Shown here: positions 1 through 9,358 of the stretch, piece by piece | How the letters are laid out: every line of letters begins with the position of its first letter | Numbering within the stretch: position 1 is the first letter of the stretch | Source of the DNA: Tardiphaga alba | Lineage (GTDB): Bacteria; Pseudomonadota; Alphaproteobacteria; Rhizobiales; Xanthobacteraceae | Assembly: GCF_018279705.1 (NCBI RefSeq) | Contig: NZ_CP036498.1 | Location: forward strand, 4,791,001 to 4,855,000 | DNA: 64,000 nt | Reading direction: 5' to 3' | The notes under the pieces: generated by a model | Told to the model about the DNA's origin: nothing | Databases searched by the model: none | Seen by the model: the letters and a program-made list of their open reading frames with translations, nothing else | Translations under genes and position numbers: made by a program

Positions 1-25
1 GAAAGCGGTTCATGGCGATGAACAT
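1..25 (-). CDS. 5' end of a HmuQ/IsdG-like monooxygenase gene (partial)
   Basis: Only the first eight codons lie in the window (MFIAMNRF, reading off the left edge). A good ribosome binding site (AAGGAG on the minus strand) precedes the ATG at 25. This N-terminus resembles haem-degrading or antibiotic-biosynthesis monooxygenases of the ABM fold, which in Bradyrhizobium include HmuQ in the haem-uptake locus. It lies just downstream of the haem receptor on the same strand, so a haem oxygenase role would fit. With eight residues visible the family call rests mostly on context. Confidence 0.4.
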
Positions 26-93
26 GGAAGTCTCCTTGTGACTGCTATTGCAGCAAACTAGTAGTCCTTTTTGCAAGCACATCAAGCACGAAA

Positions 94-123
94 GAAGCCG
101 CGTCGGGACATCGACGCGGCTTC
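94..123 (-). terminator. Rho-independent terminator after the haem receptor gene
   Basis: A perfect 12-bp inverted repeat (GAAGCCGCGTCG and CGACGCGGCTTC) has a 6-nt loop and is followed on the minus strand by a T-rich TCTTTC stretch. It begins about 40 bp after the stop codon of the receptor gene and before the next minus-strand gene. Confidence 0.75.
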
Positions 124-162
124 TGAGGTTTGTCAAAATAGCAGTCTTAGCTTGTCAACGGC

Positions 163-2526
163 CTACCCGCCGAAGTGATATTTCAGACCGCCTTTAAAGA
201 CGACGCCAGCGCCAGCACTCGCCCAGAGCGTATCATTCTGAATGTCCGTCGCAGTGCTACGCGGCACTGCATAGGGGCGATAGTATTGGTTCAGCAAATT
301 CTCAACCGAGAACGACACAACCATATCCTTGGTCGGGCGAGCCGATACGTAGAAATTGAGAAGGTCGTATGACGTCGCCGGCAAGTAAGTCAGTGGAAGA
401 TCCGTGTTTGCCTTGACCGAGGTCCACTGGAGCGACGTCGTGATTGTATTGTCGAGGAAACGAAGGCCGGCGGTGGTCGTGATCTTCTGCGGCTGAACGC
501 TGTAGAGACCAACATTCGTGGCAGTTTCCTTGCCTTCCTGCAACGTTACGGAGACCCCAACGAACCACTTTTGGGCATCGTACATCGTTTCGGCTTCGAA
601 GCCTTGAATTCGGGCATGCGGGAGATTCTGATACTGATAATAGCTCGTGAGGAACGACTGCCCAAAGAACGTCTGCGTAGGCCCAGCCTCAAATGTTACT
701 GCCTGGATGTAGTTATCAACATCATTGCGGAAGAAGTTCAACTTGCCACGGAAGCTGTCCCCCGCTGAGAAGAGATCGTTCTTCTTGATGTTGAAGCCGA
801 TTTCCTTATTCTTACCGACCTCCGGGCGCAAACTTGTGTTCTGCAAGAAGCAGAACATGCCGCGCGAACCGTCCGGGCAAAGAAATGGAGGCGCACCTAC
901 CGCGGATGCATGAGCGCCACTAATCAATGTTTCAGTCACCGTGGGCGAGCGATAACCCTCGGCATAACTCACATAAGGCGTCACAACCGTTCCCGGCAGA
1001 AGGCCTATTGTAATCTTGGGAGACAAGCGGTCGCCATTGGATGAATTGCTGCCCGACTGCAGATTATAATTGTCGTATCTCAGCGCTCCGACTAGTTCCA
1101 CGATAGACGGATAGGTCGCCTTCCACTGCGCAAACGCACCTGAGACGGTCCGCGTACCGGGCGGCGTGGTAATGTTAGAGTTGCCACGCGGATCCGTTAG
1201 GCTCACGTCATCCTTAAAAATGTCGCCGCCATAAGTGATGGCATGGTTCCAAGCACCAGTCTCGAAACGCGACGTGTTATGAATATCGATGCCATAAGTA
1301 TCGAGCAGGTAGCCACGAGTATCGCCCACACATCCGGTAATTGCATCACCAGGATTTGCTAGCGTACAAACTGGAGTAACCGTGAACGGTGGATTGGCAC
1401 CGGTATGGATTCGATTTGCGTAGGTCTTGGTTTGGCTCTGGTCAGTCCGATTCCAATACAGATTCACATCGAAGTCGAGTATCTTGTCTTCGGGCTTTGA
1501 ATACTTCCAGTTCAGCGTGTTGGTATAGCTTTGAACCTGGGTATCGTAAACCGACGTTCCCCGAATTGCCGCGGGCGCACTTGTGGTGGTTGTTGGGCCG
1601 TTATTCGGCTGCCCGTTGGTGTACAAACTCTCTTGGAAAACTGATCCGAGCTTAACCTCGTGACCATCAGCCGGGCGAATAGTCAGCTTTGCGATACCCG
1701 CACTGAGACGATTTGCAGTATTTCCGACTTCGGTGCCATCACCGTTCCTATAGTTATCTTGCGTGCTATAGGTCCCACCCGCAAAAAAATCTACATTCGG
1801 ATTGATACGAACACCGCCAAAAGCAGAGCCTAGAGCACGACCGCTATTGCTACCGATCACACTGTTAACATCGACGCCCCAGGTTTCTCCCGGACGCAAG
1901 ACGTCCTGAATATCCTTGGTGCGAAACGAGGCCACGCCACCAATAGCACCTGAACCGTAGATGTTCGCCGTCGGACCGCGGGTAATATCGATTCCTCCGA
2001 TCAGCTCCGGATTGAGGAAGAACGACCCATTCGCATTATGCCCGGTGCGCTGATAATTCTGACGCGCGCCGTCGACAACGACAGCAACACGGCCAAAATC
2101 CTGCAAACCGCGAATGTTGATGGACGTCGATGGATCATCTCCACGATCCTGCATCCAAACGCCGGGCATCCTGTAGATCAGATCAGCAACGCGGGTAGCT
2201 TGAAGTCCTTGAATCTGGTCCAGCGACACAACACTCACCGGCGCCAGCGCATCGATCGCACGCTCTTCCGTCTTTGAAGCCGTCACGGTGATTTCGTCGA
2301 GTGACTGGGTCGTCTGGCGGCCTATCTGTGCGTTAGCATTACGCACCGGCTCCGGAAACACAGATGTCGGCTGAGCTGCAGCCCGCTTCTTCTTGGCCGC
2401 CTTCGGCTTCTGTGACTGCACGGCATCGACCGCCTGCGCCATCGCGACATCCGCGCTAAAAGCCGCCAACGATCCGAGCGACGCGCCCAACAACAGAGCG
2501 CGCGTAGTCTTGCCCCCGAGAGCCAT
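163..2526 (-). CDS. hmuR: TonB-dependent haem/haemoglobin receptor
   Basis: This is an outer-membrane beta-barrel receptor importing haem with TonB energy. From the ATG at 2526 the product is 787 aa and opens with a signal peptide ending near AMAQA. The longer open frame upstream (to 2631) would bury that peptide behind 35 residues, so 2526 is preferred. After a basic linker come a TonB box-like DEITVTAS, a plug domain (about residues 80-200, with IYGSGAIGGV), and a barrel with a SLRPEVGKNKEIGF segment typical of haem receptors. It ends in an aromatic/Gly strand (KYHFGG). It is divergent from hmuP-hmuTUV, which makes haem the likely ligand. Related siderophore receptors cannot be fully excluded. 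Confidence 0.88.
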   Translation of the reverse strand: MALGGKTTRALLLGASLGSLAAFSADVAMAQAVDAVQSQKPKAAKKKRAAAQPTSVFPEPVRNANAQIGRQTTQSLDEITVTASKTEERAIDALAPVSVVSLDQIQGLQATRVADLIYRMPGVWMQDRGDDPSTSINIRGLQDFGRVAVVVDGARQNYQRTGHNANGSFFLNPELIGGIDITRGPTANIYGSGAIGGVASFRTKDIQDVLRPGETWGVDVNSVIGSNSGRALGSAFGGVRINPNVDFFAGGTYSTQDNYRNGDGTEVGNTANRLSAGIAKLTIRPADGHEVKLGSVFQESLYTNGQPNNGPTTTTSAPAAIRGTSVYDTQVQSYTNTLNWKYSKPEDKILDFDVNLYWNRTDQSQTKTYANRIHTGANPPFTVTPVCTLANPGDAITGCVGDTRGYLLDTYGIDIHNTSRFETGAWNHAITYGGDIFKDDVSLTDPRGNSNITTPPGTRTVSGAFAQWKATYPSIVELVGALRYDNYNLQSGSNSSNGDRLSPKITIGLLPGTVVTPYVSYAEGYRSPTVTETLISGAHASAVGAPPFLCPDGSRGMFCFLQNTSLRPEVGKNKEIGFNIKKNDLFSAGDSFRGKLNFFRNDVDNYIQAVTFEAGPTQTFFGQSFLTSYYQYQNLPHARIQGFEAETMYDAQKWFVGVSVTLQEGKETATNVGLYSVQPQKITTTAGLRFLDNTITTSLQWTSVKANTDLPLTYLPATSYDLLNFYVSARPTKDMVVSFSVENLLNQYYRPYAVPRSTATDIQNDTLWASAGAGVVFKGGLKYHFGG

Positions 2527-2779
2527 GACACCAATTCCCCAAGCAAATTTTACGATGATCGTGGCTGGCTGGCGCTGCGGGATGCAGGGCTTGCTGGCTG
2601 CGGAGCGAGACTCGGTGACCCCCGCCACCAAGTTGCCATTTTCGATTACGGTTCATTAACAGAGGGGTCAAGCAAGCCAGCCCCTGTTTATATTGATTAT
2701 AGACTGCAGCGCTTGGCGGCGAGGTGCGACAAAACCTATAACGATCATGTACTTTCACGGATTGGGACAGGTCGGCGCT
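2527..2779. promoter_or_regulatory. Shared upstream region of hmuR and hmuP-hmuTUV
   Basis: This is the divergent promoter region of the haem locus. An AT-rich island at 2687-2703 (TTTATATTGATTATAG) interrupts otherwise GC-rich DNA and is a plausible promoter core. Such loci in Bradyrhizobium are controlled by Irr together with HmuP. I looked for a clean iron-control-element palindrome and did not see one I would defend. Confidence 0.4.
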
Positions 2780-2992
2780 ATGGATACAGGTTCGCACAAC
2801 GGCAGCGCTGCCTCTCACCCCAAGCCTTTCTCTGAAGACAAGCCTTCGGCCGGTCGAAATGTCGCCGTCAATGGCGACAGGATGGACAGCAAGGAGCTGT
2901 TCGCCGACCAGCGCGAACTTCTGATCACCCATGGCGACGACACCTATCGTCTGCGCCTGACCTTTCAGAACAAGCTGATCCTGACCAAATGA
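2780..2992 (+). CDS. hmuP: Haem-uptake coregulator HmuP/HemP
   Basis: A 70-aa protein whose C-terminal half is the HemP/HmuP domain: SKELF, then GDDTYRLRLTFQNKLILTK. In Bradyrhizobium japonicum HmuP is a coactivator needed with Irr for expression of haem-utilisation genes, and the family is small and basic. The ATG at 2780 is chosen because upstream in-frame starts add a non-conserved extension. The stop codon overlaps the hmuT start (ATGA at 2989-2992), so the two are probably translationally coupled. Family recognition is strong; the regulatory role is carried over from the studied homologue. Confidence 0.85.
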   Translation: MDTGSHNGSAASHPKPFSEDKPSAGRNVAVNGDRMDSKELFADQRELLITHGDDTYRLRLTFQNKLILTK

Positions 2993-3963
2993 CCCCGTTC
3001 ATGACCCGCCGCGGCATCACGCGTGCACTGCAATGCGCGGCTTTGGCCAGCGGCCTCGTCCTCTCCGTCGCAGCCGCCGCCGAGGACGTTGTCATTCGAG
3101 ATGCCCGCGGTCGTGATGTCACGATCGGCCATCCGACCAGGATCGTCTCCATCGGCGGTGCGGTCACTGAAATCCTGTACGCGCTCGGCGCCGAGGATCG
3201 CATCGTCGCGATCGACACCACCAGCCTCTATCCACCGAAGGCGACGGCCGAAAAGCCCAATGTCGGCTATATGCGTCAGCTCTCCGCGGAAGGCGTGCTC
3301 GGCTTGAACCCGCAGCTGGTTCTGGCGATCGCAGGCTCCGGCCCCAAGGAAACGATCGACGTGATCGACGCCGCGAAAATTCCACTGATCCTCGTGCCCG
3401 AGACTTTCAGCGAAGCCGGCATGCTGGACAAGATCCGGCTGGTCGCCAAGGTGGCCGGGCTGGACGCGCGCGGCAAATGCCTGGCTGACGCAGTTTCCAG
3501 CGATCTTGCAGCGCTTCGGGAGCTGCGCGCCAAAATGACATCGCCGCAGCGCGTCATGTTCGTCCTGTCGTTTCTTGATGGCCGCGTCATGGTCGCCGGC
3601 AAGAAGACGGCGGCGGACGAGATCATCAAGCTGGCCGGCGGCGTCAACGTGGTCGACAACTTCGATGGCTACAAGATCATGAATGACGAGGCGATCGCAG
3701 CGGCGAAGCCAGATCTCATCCTCTCGATGGAGCGCGGCAAGGAGACGCTGCAGTCCGAGCAGATCTTTGCGAGCCCATCATTCGCTTTGACACCGGCTGC
3801 CAAGACCAAGCGCCTGGTGGCCATGGACGGCCTCTATCTGCTGGGCTTCGGCCCACGCACGGCAGCCGCCGCGCGCGACCTCGCCGTCAAGCTCGACCCC
3901 GCCCTGTCGTCCGAAGCAGCTTCCTTCAAGCCCGCATCGCTCGCCGTCAACTGCCGCCAGTAA
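2989..3963 (+). CDS. hmuT: Periplasmic haem-binding protein of the HmuTUV importer
   Basis: This 324-aa class III solute-binding protein delivers haem to HmuUV. An N-terminal signal peptide (hydrophobic AALASGLVLSVAAAA) is followed by the typical start of the domain (VVIRDARGRDVTI, RIVSIGGAVTEILYALG). A Tyr-containing TSLYPPKA loop matches the position of the haem-ligating Tyr in HmuT/PhuT proteins. The start at 2989 overlaps the hmuP stop; the ATG at 3001 is an alternative giving a tighter signal peptide. The gene is the first of three transporter genes with 2-bp or overlapping junctions. Confidence 0.9.
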   Translation: MTPFMTRRGITRALQCAALASGLVLSVAAAAEDVVIRDARGRDVTIGHPTRIVSIGGAVTEILYALGAEDRIVAIDTTSLYPPKATAEKPNVGYMRQLSAEGVLGLNPQLVLAIAGSGPKETIDVIDAAKIPLILVPETFSEAGMLDKIRLVAKVAGLDARGKCLADAVSSDLAALRELRAKMTSPQRVMFVLSFLDGRVMVAGKKTAADEIIKLAGGVNVVDNFDGYKIMNDEAIAAAKPDLILSMERGKETLQSEQIFASPSFALTPAAKTKRLVAMDGLYLLGFGPRTAAAARDLAVKLDPALSSEAASFKPASLAVNCRQ

Positions 3964-3965
3964 AA

Positions 3966-5063
3966 ATGAGCACTGCCGACGTCAAGCCGCAGGCATTTGT
4001 GAGAACGACGAGCCATGTGCGGCGTCCGCGCACTCTCCTCGTGTCATGCGGACTGCTGCTTGCACTGCTTATCGTCGTCCTGCTCGCAGCGACGGTCGGC
4101 GCGGCCGGCATTCCGATCTCGCGCCTGCCCACAGCACTCGGCCTCACGGCAGTCGATCCAGCCAACGCGTTCGTTGCGCGCGATCAGTTGATCCTGTGGT
4201 CGATCCGTATCCCGCGTATTGCGATCGCCGCCATGATCGGCGGCATGCTGGGCGCGGCGGGCGCCATCATGCAGGGCCTGTTTCGCAATCCACTGGCCGA
4301 TCCGGCGCTGGTCGGCGTCTCCAGCGGCGGCGCATTTGCTGCAGCCGGCGCCATCATCATCGCCGATAGCCGATTTGCGCATTACGTCTCGTTTCTGCAA
4401 CCCTTCCTGTTGCCGCTCGCAGCATTCGTCGGTTCATTGCTCACCACCATCGTGCTCTACCGAATATCGACGCGCAGCGGCCGCACATCGATCGCGCTGT
4501 TTCTGCTGGCGGGTATCGCCATCGCCGCGATCGCCAATGCCGGCATCGGCCTGCTCGTCTTCATCGCCGACGACCGGCAGTTGCGCGACATCACGTTCTG
4601 GCTGCTTGGCTCGCTCAGCGGGGCCACCTGGAGCAAGGCGATGACCCTTCTCCCGGTTCTGGCCCTCGGCCTGATCGGGATGATCTTCACGAGCCGCGGC
4701 CTCGACGTGCTCATCCTCGGCGAATCAGAAGCCTTTCATTCGGGTATCGACGTCGAACGTCTGAAGCGGATCTGCATCGTACTGGTCGCGGCGATGACCG
4801 GTGCTGCCGTGTCCATCTGCGGTGTCATCGGCTTTGTCGGCATTGTGGTCCCGCATCTGCTGCGGTTGATCATCGGGCCGGGCCATCGATTGCTGCTGCC
4901 GGCCTCCGTCGGCCTTGGTGCGAGCCTCCTGGTCGGCGCCGACACGCTTGCACGCACGATCGTCGCGCCCGCCGAGATGCCGATCGGCATCCTCACGGCT
5001 GCGGTTGGCGCTCCCGTTTTCCTGCTCATCCTGCTGCGTCAACGCGGATTGGTGGGCCTATGA
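3966..5063 (+). CDS. hmuU: Haem ABC transporter permease (FecCD family)
   Basis: A 365-aa inner-membrane permease with about ten hydrophobic segments, starting with a strong one near residues 24-48. The FecCD signature NPLADPALVGVSSGG is present, as is the GVIGFVGIVVPHLLRL coupling region that contacts the ATPase. Its length is normal for HmuU/BtuC-type permeases. It begins 2 bp after hmuT and overlaps hmuV by 4 bp (ATGA), indicating one transcript. Haem specificity comes from the neighbouring hmuR, hmuP and hmuT rather than from the permease itself. Confidence 0.92.
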   Translation: MSTADVKPQAFVRTTSHVRRPRTLLVSCGLLLALLIVVLLAATVGAAGIPISRLPTALGLTAVDPANAFVARDQLILWSIRIPRIAIAAMIGGMLGAAGAIMQGLFRNPLADPALVGVSSGGAFAAAGAIIIADSRFAHYVSFLQPFLLPLAAFVGSLLTTIVLYRISTRSGRTSIALFLLAGIAIAAIANAGIGLLVFIADDRQLRDITFWLLGSLSGATWSKAMTLLPVLALGLIGMIFTSRGLDVLILGESEAFHSGIDVERLKRICIVLVAAMTGAAVSICGVIGFVGIVVPHLLRLIIGPGHRLLLPASVGLGASLLVGADTLARTIVAPAEMPIGILTAAVGAPVFLLILLRQRGLVGL

Positions 5064-5857
5064 CCGCGGTTCTCACGGCCACCGGCATCGGGCTATCGAT
5101 CGGAAAGACGACGCTGCTCGATCACATCGACCTCACGCTCAAGAGCGGCGAAATGGTCGCGATCGTCGGCCCCAATGGCGCGGGGAAATCGACACTGCTT
5201 CGTACGCTGTCCTCCGACCTGCGCGCATCGCGCGGCACGGTCGCGCTGATGGGGCGCGACATTCATGCTTGGTCTCCCGCCGAGCTCGCCTTGCGCCGAG
5301 CCATGCTGTCGCAGCATGTGACTGTCAGCTTTCCTTTCACCGTCGAGGAAGTCGTTTGCATGGGCCGCGGCTCGGCCGCACTGGCCTCCGTCCAAACCAT
5401 CGTCGAATCCGCGATCGACGAAGTCGGCCTGCGTGACCTCAGGCACCGCGAATTGCCGACGCTGTCCGGCGGCGAGCAGCAGCGCGCTCATTTTGCCCGC
5501 ATCCTCGTGCAACTCGCCTGCGGCGAGGCCGCCCATGGACCGGGTCTGTTGATGCTGGACGAGCCGACATCAAGCCTCGATCTTCGTCACCAGATCGCAC
5601 TGGTGGAGATCTCGCGCCGGCGTGCACGCCAGGGAACAGCCGTCATCGCCGTGCTGCATGACCTCAATCTCGCCGTTCGGTTTGCCGATCGTATTGTCGT
5701 CATGCGCAAAGGCGCCGTCATTGCCGATGGCACGCCCGTCGAGACGATCACGCCGGACATCATTCGGCGTGTGTTCGACATCGAGGTTGCCGTCGCCAAG
5801 ACCGAGGACGGCGCACCCTATCTGCTCCCGCAGGGCATGCAGCAGATTCACAGCTGA
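5060..5857 (+). CDS. hmuV: Haem ABC transporter ATP-binding protein
   Basis: A 265-aa ATPase that powers haem import through HmuU. Walker A is GPNGAGKST (residues 37-45), the signature motif LSGGEQQ begins near residue 135, Walker B is LLMLDEPT (163-170), and the switch region reads VLHDLNLA. A HmuV-type insert (QLACGEAAHGPGL) lies between signature and Walker B. It overlaps the hmuU stop by 4 bp and closes the operon. Confidence 0.93.
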   Translation: MTAVLTATGIGLSIGKTTLLDHIDLTLKSGEMVAIVGPNGAGKSTLLRTLSSDLRASRGTVALMGRDIHAWSPAELALRRAMLSQHVTVSFPFTVEEVVCMGRGSAALASVQTIVESAIDEVGLRDLRHRELPTLSGGEQQRAHFARILVQLACGEAAHGPGLLMLDEPTSSLDLRHQIALVEISRRRARQGTAVIAVLHDLNLAVRFADRIVVMRKGAVIADGTPVETITPDIIRRVFDIEVAVAKTEDGAPYLLPQGMQQIHS

Positions 5858-6005
5858 CCACTCTGGCAGTTGAGCAATGGCGCGCGCGATCCACGCAGGC
5901 GCATTTCCGATCTGCAAATTTGGCAGCCACGGGAACCCGATTTTATATGAACCCACGATGAACTGATGCATTGCTTTCGTGTTGCAACGAACACGGAGGT
6001 TCCCC

Positions 6006-6371
6006 ATGGGATATGCATATCGTTCAACTGCCTTGGTTGTCGAAAACGACGAGTCCCAGCGCACACTCGTCAGCGTCTTGCTGGAAGAAAGCGAGATGAA
6101 CGTCATCGAATGCGAGAGCGCAGAAGCTGCCGTGCTGGTTCTCGAAGAATCCGGCGATAGTGTCTCGATGGTTGTCACGGATGTGGAACTTGCCGGGATG
6201 ATGGACGGCATCGAACTCGCTTACCTCGCGAAGCAGCGCTACCCGAACATGCACGTCGTCGTCACATCAGGAGCACCGCGCGTGCGACGATTGCCGGATG
6301 GAACGCTCTTCATGGCCAAACCCTGGAGCCCCATCGATTTGCTTCGCGCGGCCGAGCAATCGCTCCATTGA
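6006..6371 (+). CDS. Single-domain response regulator (receiver only)
   Basis: A 121-aa stand-alone CheY-like receiver. The acidic pocket is E13/D15 (VVENDES), the phosphoacceptor is D59 (VVTDVEL), the switch residues are T87/S88 (VVTSG) and the conserved lysine is K105 (MAKPW). No output domain follows. The ATG at 6006 has an excellent Shine-Dalgarno (GGAGGT, 5995-6000), which rules out the longer frame from 5979. It lies between the haem operon and a polysaccharide cluster with no histidine kinase nearby, so its partner is unknown. Confidence 0.85.
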   Translation: MGYAYRSTALVVENDESQRTLVSVLLEESEMNVIECESAEAAVLVLEESGDSVSMVVTDVELAGMMDGIELAYLAKQRYPNMHVVVTSGAPRVRRLPDGTLFMAKPWSPIDLLRAAEQSLH

Positions 6372-6521
6372 TATAGAATTCCTCGCTCGGAACGGTTGTG
6401 TTGCCGCTTATCACCAGCACTTGCGCCGAAGATCGTCGCCGTGGAATAATCCAACTGCTCAATGCAATATCTTGGGCGGATTTTTCTAGCATCGACCTCG
6501 GTTTCTATCGCGCAAGTCCTG

Positions 6522-7912
6522 ATGACATCATCCAATACCAAGCACCGGCGCGTCGCCATCATCGGCGGCGGCGTCGCTGGATCCCTTGCCGCGATTGTAC
6601 TTGCAAAATCCACCGCATTTGAATCGATCACGCTGTTCGATCGTGACGGCGCATTCGGTCGCGGGCTCGCTTATTCGGCGACCGCTGAATGGCATCGGAT
6701 CAATGTCCCCGCTTACAAGATGGGCGGCCTCGGCGCGGACGATAGCGAAGGCTTTCAGGACTGGCTGAGCGAGACGACGGGCACAGATTGGACGGACTAT
6801 TCACAGTCCTTCGTCCCCGTTGGCGATACGGCGACTACATCTCCGCCCATCTGTCCGAGGTTGCCGACGCAGGCGTCGTGACGACCGTCGCGGACACGAT
6901 CACGCAGATCGAGCAACAGGGCAGCGGTTACACTCTAAGCACGCAATCCGGCGATCGCATCACTGCAGATCTCGTCTTCCTCTGCCTCGGCAATCCTCCG
7001 CCCTCGCCTTTCCCCAATGTCCAGCCATCCCACCGTTCGATCACGAATGTCTGGGTGGCTCGTGCCCTGGATGACATCGGCATCGACGATCGCGTTCTGG
7101 TCATCGGCACCGGCGCGACGGCTGTCGATGTCGTGATCGACTTGATGCGCCGTGGCCTCCGCCAGCCGATCACGATGATATCACGGCGCGGGCTGCTTCC
7201 GCTTGTCGATGCGCCCGCGGAAACTGATCCCGATCCACTGGAGACCTGGCCTGAGCTCACGACCCGCGGGATCTTCGCAGCATTGCTAAAAGACACCCGT
7301 CGCAAACTGGCCGCCGGCATATCCTGGCAGACCTCGATCGACACGTTTCGGCTGCAGATCGCCGGTCTATGGGCCGATGCATCGCCAGCCGAACGCCTGA
7401 GATTCTCGCGGCATCTGCGTTCGATCTGGCTGGTGCACCGGCATCGCCTTGCGCCTGATGTTGCGCAACATCTCGATCAGCTCCGGCGCGAGCAACGCCT
7501 CGATGTAGTCGCTGGACGCCTGCTGAGCGCGATTGCAACACCAGCAGGCTATGATGTCACGATCCGCAAACGCGGCGGGGCAATCACGACCTTGGCTCCG
7601 AACTGGATCCTGAACTGCACCGGCCCCGAGGAACGCTACGACCGCATCGGCAATCCACTTGTGGCCGCGATGCTCGACACCGGATTTGCCCGCCGAGGAC
7701 ATGGCGGCATCGGACTGGATGTCGATGACTCCTGTCGGCTTCTCGATTGCAATGGCTCCGCCCATCCGGGCGCTTATGTCGTCGGGCATGCGACCCGTGG
7801 CGCGTTCTGGGAAGTGACCGCCGTGAGCAATATCCGTCAGCAAGTGCTCGGCATCGTCGAGGCGCTGCAGATGTCGAAGACGACCAAGGCGATCCGACAA
7901 GAAACGGTATAG
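6522..7912 (+). pseudogene. COG4529-type FAD/NAD(P)-binding protein, frameshifted
   Basis: A flavoprotein of the YdhS-like FAD-NAD(P)-binding group. It has an N-terminal dinucleotide motif (AIIGGGVAGSLAA), a GRGLAYS motif, and a second Rossmann motif (VLVIGTGATAVDVV) downstream. The gene is in two frames: the first runs 6522 to about 6818, the second continues to 7912. The switch falls exactly at CCCC 6815-6818. One extra C gives FVPRWRYGDYISAHL across the junction and one 463-aa frame. So the gene is broken as written, but the lesion is minimal and may be a sequencing error. The substrate is unknown. It precedes a glycosyltransferase on the same strand. Confidence 0.8.
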
Positions 7913-8167
7913 GCGACAACACGGTACGCGCTTCCTGTTTGATCGCGATACCGTTTCGGCAACGGACCGATCAATTCGGAACACGCCGCTCTCCAACAGT
8001 CTCAAACTGACCAATGATCGCTGCGCCTGTGCGCGAACGGGCACCGAGACGCCGCACAAAAGACAGTGATGGACATTGTGTCGCAGGCAAAAGCCTGCGA
8101 GGAATGAGCCAATCGAGATCGTCTTTCGCAGACAGATCATATTCCAGCTCATTTCAGCAGTCGAACC

Positions 8168-9346
8168 ATGCCCATCGAGATCGTGCAGATCGTTCAGGAA
8201 TTGAGTTCAGTCGGCGGCGTCGAAAGCGTCGCCAGTGAATTGGCTTGCGCTTTCAGTCGCGCCAAGATCACCAACACTGTCGTTGCAAGCGTGGTCGGCG
8301 AGCGCGCGACGTCAGGCACGCATATCGAACGCGTGGGCGCCTGGTTATCGCGCGTCAAGACGCGCGGCCTGTTGCGCTATCTCGGTCGCCTCTTTGTCGT
8401 ACCGATCTTCACGATGCTTGCGACGCGCGCAGCCCGGCACCATCCCGAAGCCGTCGTCATCAGCCACGGCGACAGCCTGAGCGGCGACGTTCTCGTCGTG
8501 CACGCGGTCAATGCACAGAGCCTCGCCGAGAAGCGGCTTTCGGGCGATTGGAAATGGATGCTCAATCCTATGCATCTGTGGGTGAGTTTGCGTGATCGCT
8601 GGATGATCGGTGGGTTGCGATATCGGATGTATGTCGCTGTGTCGCCGCGCGTTGCCACCGAATTGCAGGATATTTACAAGGTTCCGGCATCGCGCATTCG
8701 CGTGATCCCGAACGGCATCGACCTCAACCGCTTCCATCGCGACACTGCTGCAGGCATCGCCATCCGCCGCGAGTTCGGCATCCCGCTTGATGCCAAACTG
8801 CTGCTCTTCGCTGGCCACGAGTTCCGCCGCAAGGGGCTGGCGCACGCCATCGGCGCTCTGGAGCGCCTCGGCCCGGACGTCTGGATGCTGGTGGTCGGCT
8901 CCGATAATCCTGCACCCTATCGCAAGCTTGCAACCGTGGCTGCCGATCGATTGGTATTCGCGGGATCGCGCACCGATATGCCCGCGCTCTACGCGGCCGC
9001 CGATGCATTCGTGCTGCCGACCGCCTATGAGACCTTTTCGCTGGTCTGCATGGAAGCCATGGCGTGTTCAACGCCCGTCTTCGCGACACCGGTCGGCGGC
9101 ATCGAGGACTATTTGATCGACGGCGTGAACGGATACCAGATCAAAATGCATCCTGACGACATTGCAGCGAAGATTTCCGCCGTCATCTCCGATCACGAGG
9201 CACTGACCGAACTGAGTGCCGGCGCGCATGCCACTGCTTTGAACTATGGTTGGGACTATGTGGGATCACGCTACATCGAGCTGCTTGAACAGGTTCAGGC
9301 ATCGAAGCGCGTCCCTTCCTCCATGCCGGTGCCAATGATCGCGTAA
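8168..9346 (+). CDS. GT4-family glycosyltransferase
   Basis: A 392-aa GT-B fold glycosyltransferase. The N-terminal acceptor domain opens with IVQELSSVGGVESVASELA. The C-terminal nucleotide-sugar domain has VIPNGIDLNRF, the KG motif in FAGHEFRRKGLAHAI, and the EX7E-type motif in ETFSLVCMEAMACSTPV followed by TPVGGIEDYL. It is cytosolic or peripheral and probably transfers a sugar during assembly of the polysaccharide encoded by the convergent minus-strand genes, whose nearest stop lies 12 bp away. The sugar donor cannot be read from sequence. Confidence 0.85.
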   Translation: MPIEIVQIVQELSSVGGVESVASELACAFSRAKITNTVVASVVGERATSGTHIERVGAWLSRVKTRGLLRYLGRLFVVPIFTMLATRAARHHPEAVVISHGDSLSGDVLVVHAVNAQSLAEKRLSGDWKWMLNPMHLWVSLRDRWMIGGLRYRMYVAVSPRVATELQDIYKVPASRIRVIPNGIDLNRFHRDTAAGIAIRREFGIPLDAKLLLFAGHEFRRKGLAHAIGALERLGPDVWMLVVGSDNPAPYRKLATVAADRLVFAGSRTDMPALYAAADAFVLPTAYETFSLVCMEAMACSTPVFATPVGGIEDYLIDGVNGYQIKMHPDDIAAKISAVISDHEALTELSAGAHATALNYGWDYVGSRYIELLEQVQASKRVPSSMPVPMIA

Positions 9347-9358
9347 GCCGATCCTGGC

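Noticed and set aside
2687..2703. Irr/Fur-type iron box in the hmuR-hmuP intergenic region
   Set aside because: The AT-rich word is only loosely palindromic and does not match an iron-control-element consensus well enough to claim.
6815..6818. Programmed ribosomal frameshifting in the COG4529-type gene
   Set aside because: No slippery heptamer or downstream structure was evident, and the same C-run lesion recurs in unrelated genes, so a sequencing or deletion cause is simpler.
8014..8238. A 74-codon plus-strand frame before the glycosyltransferase at 8168
   Set aside because: It overlaps the well-supported glycosyltransferase start in another frame, is Arg/Ser-rich and has no recognisable family.
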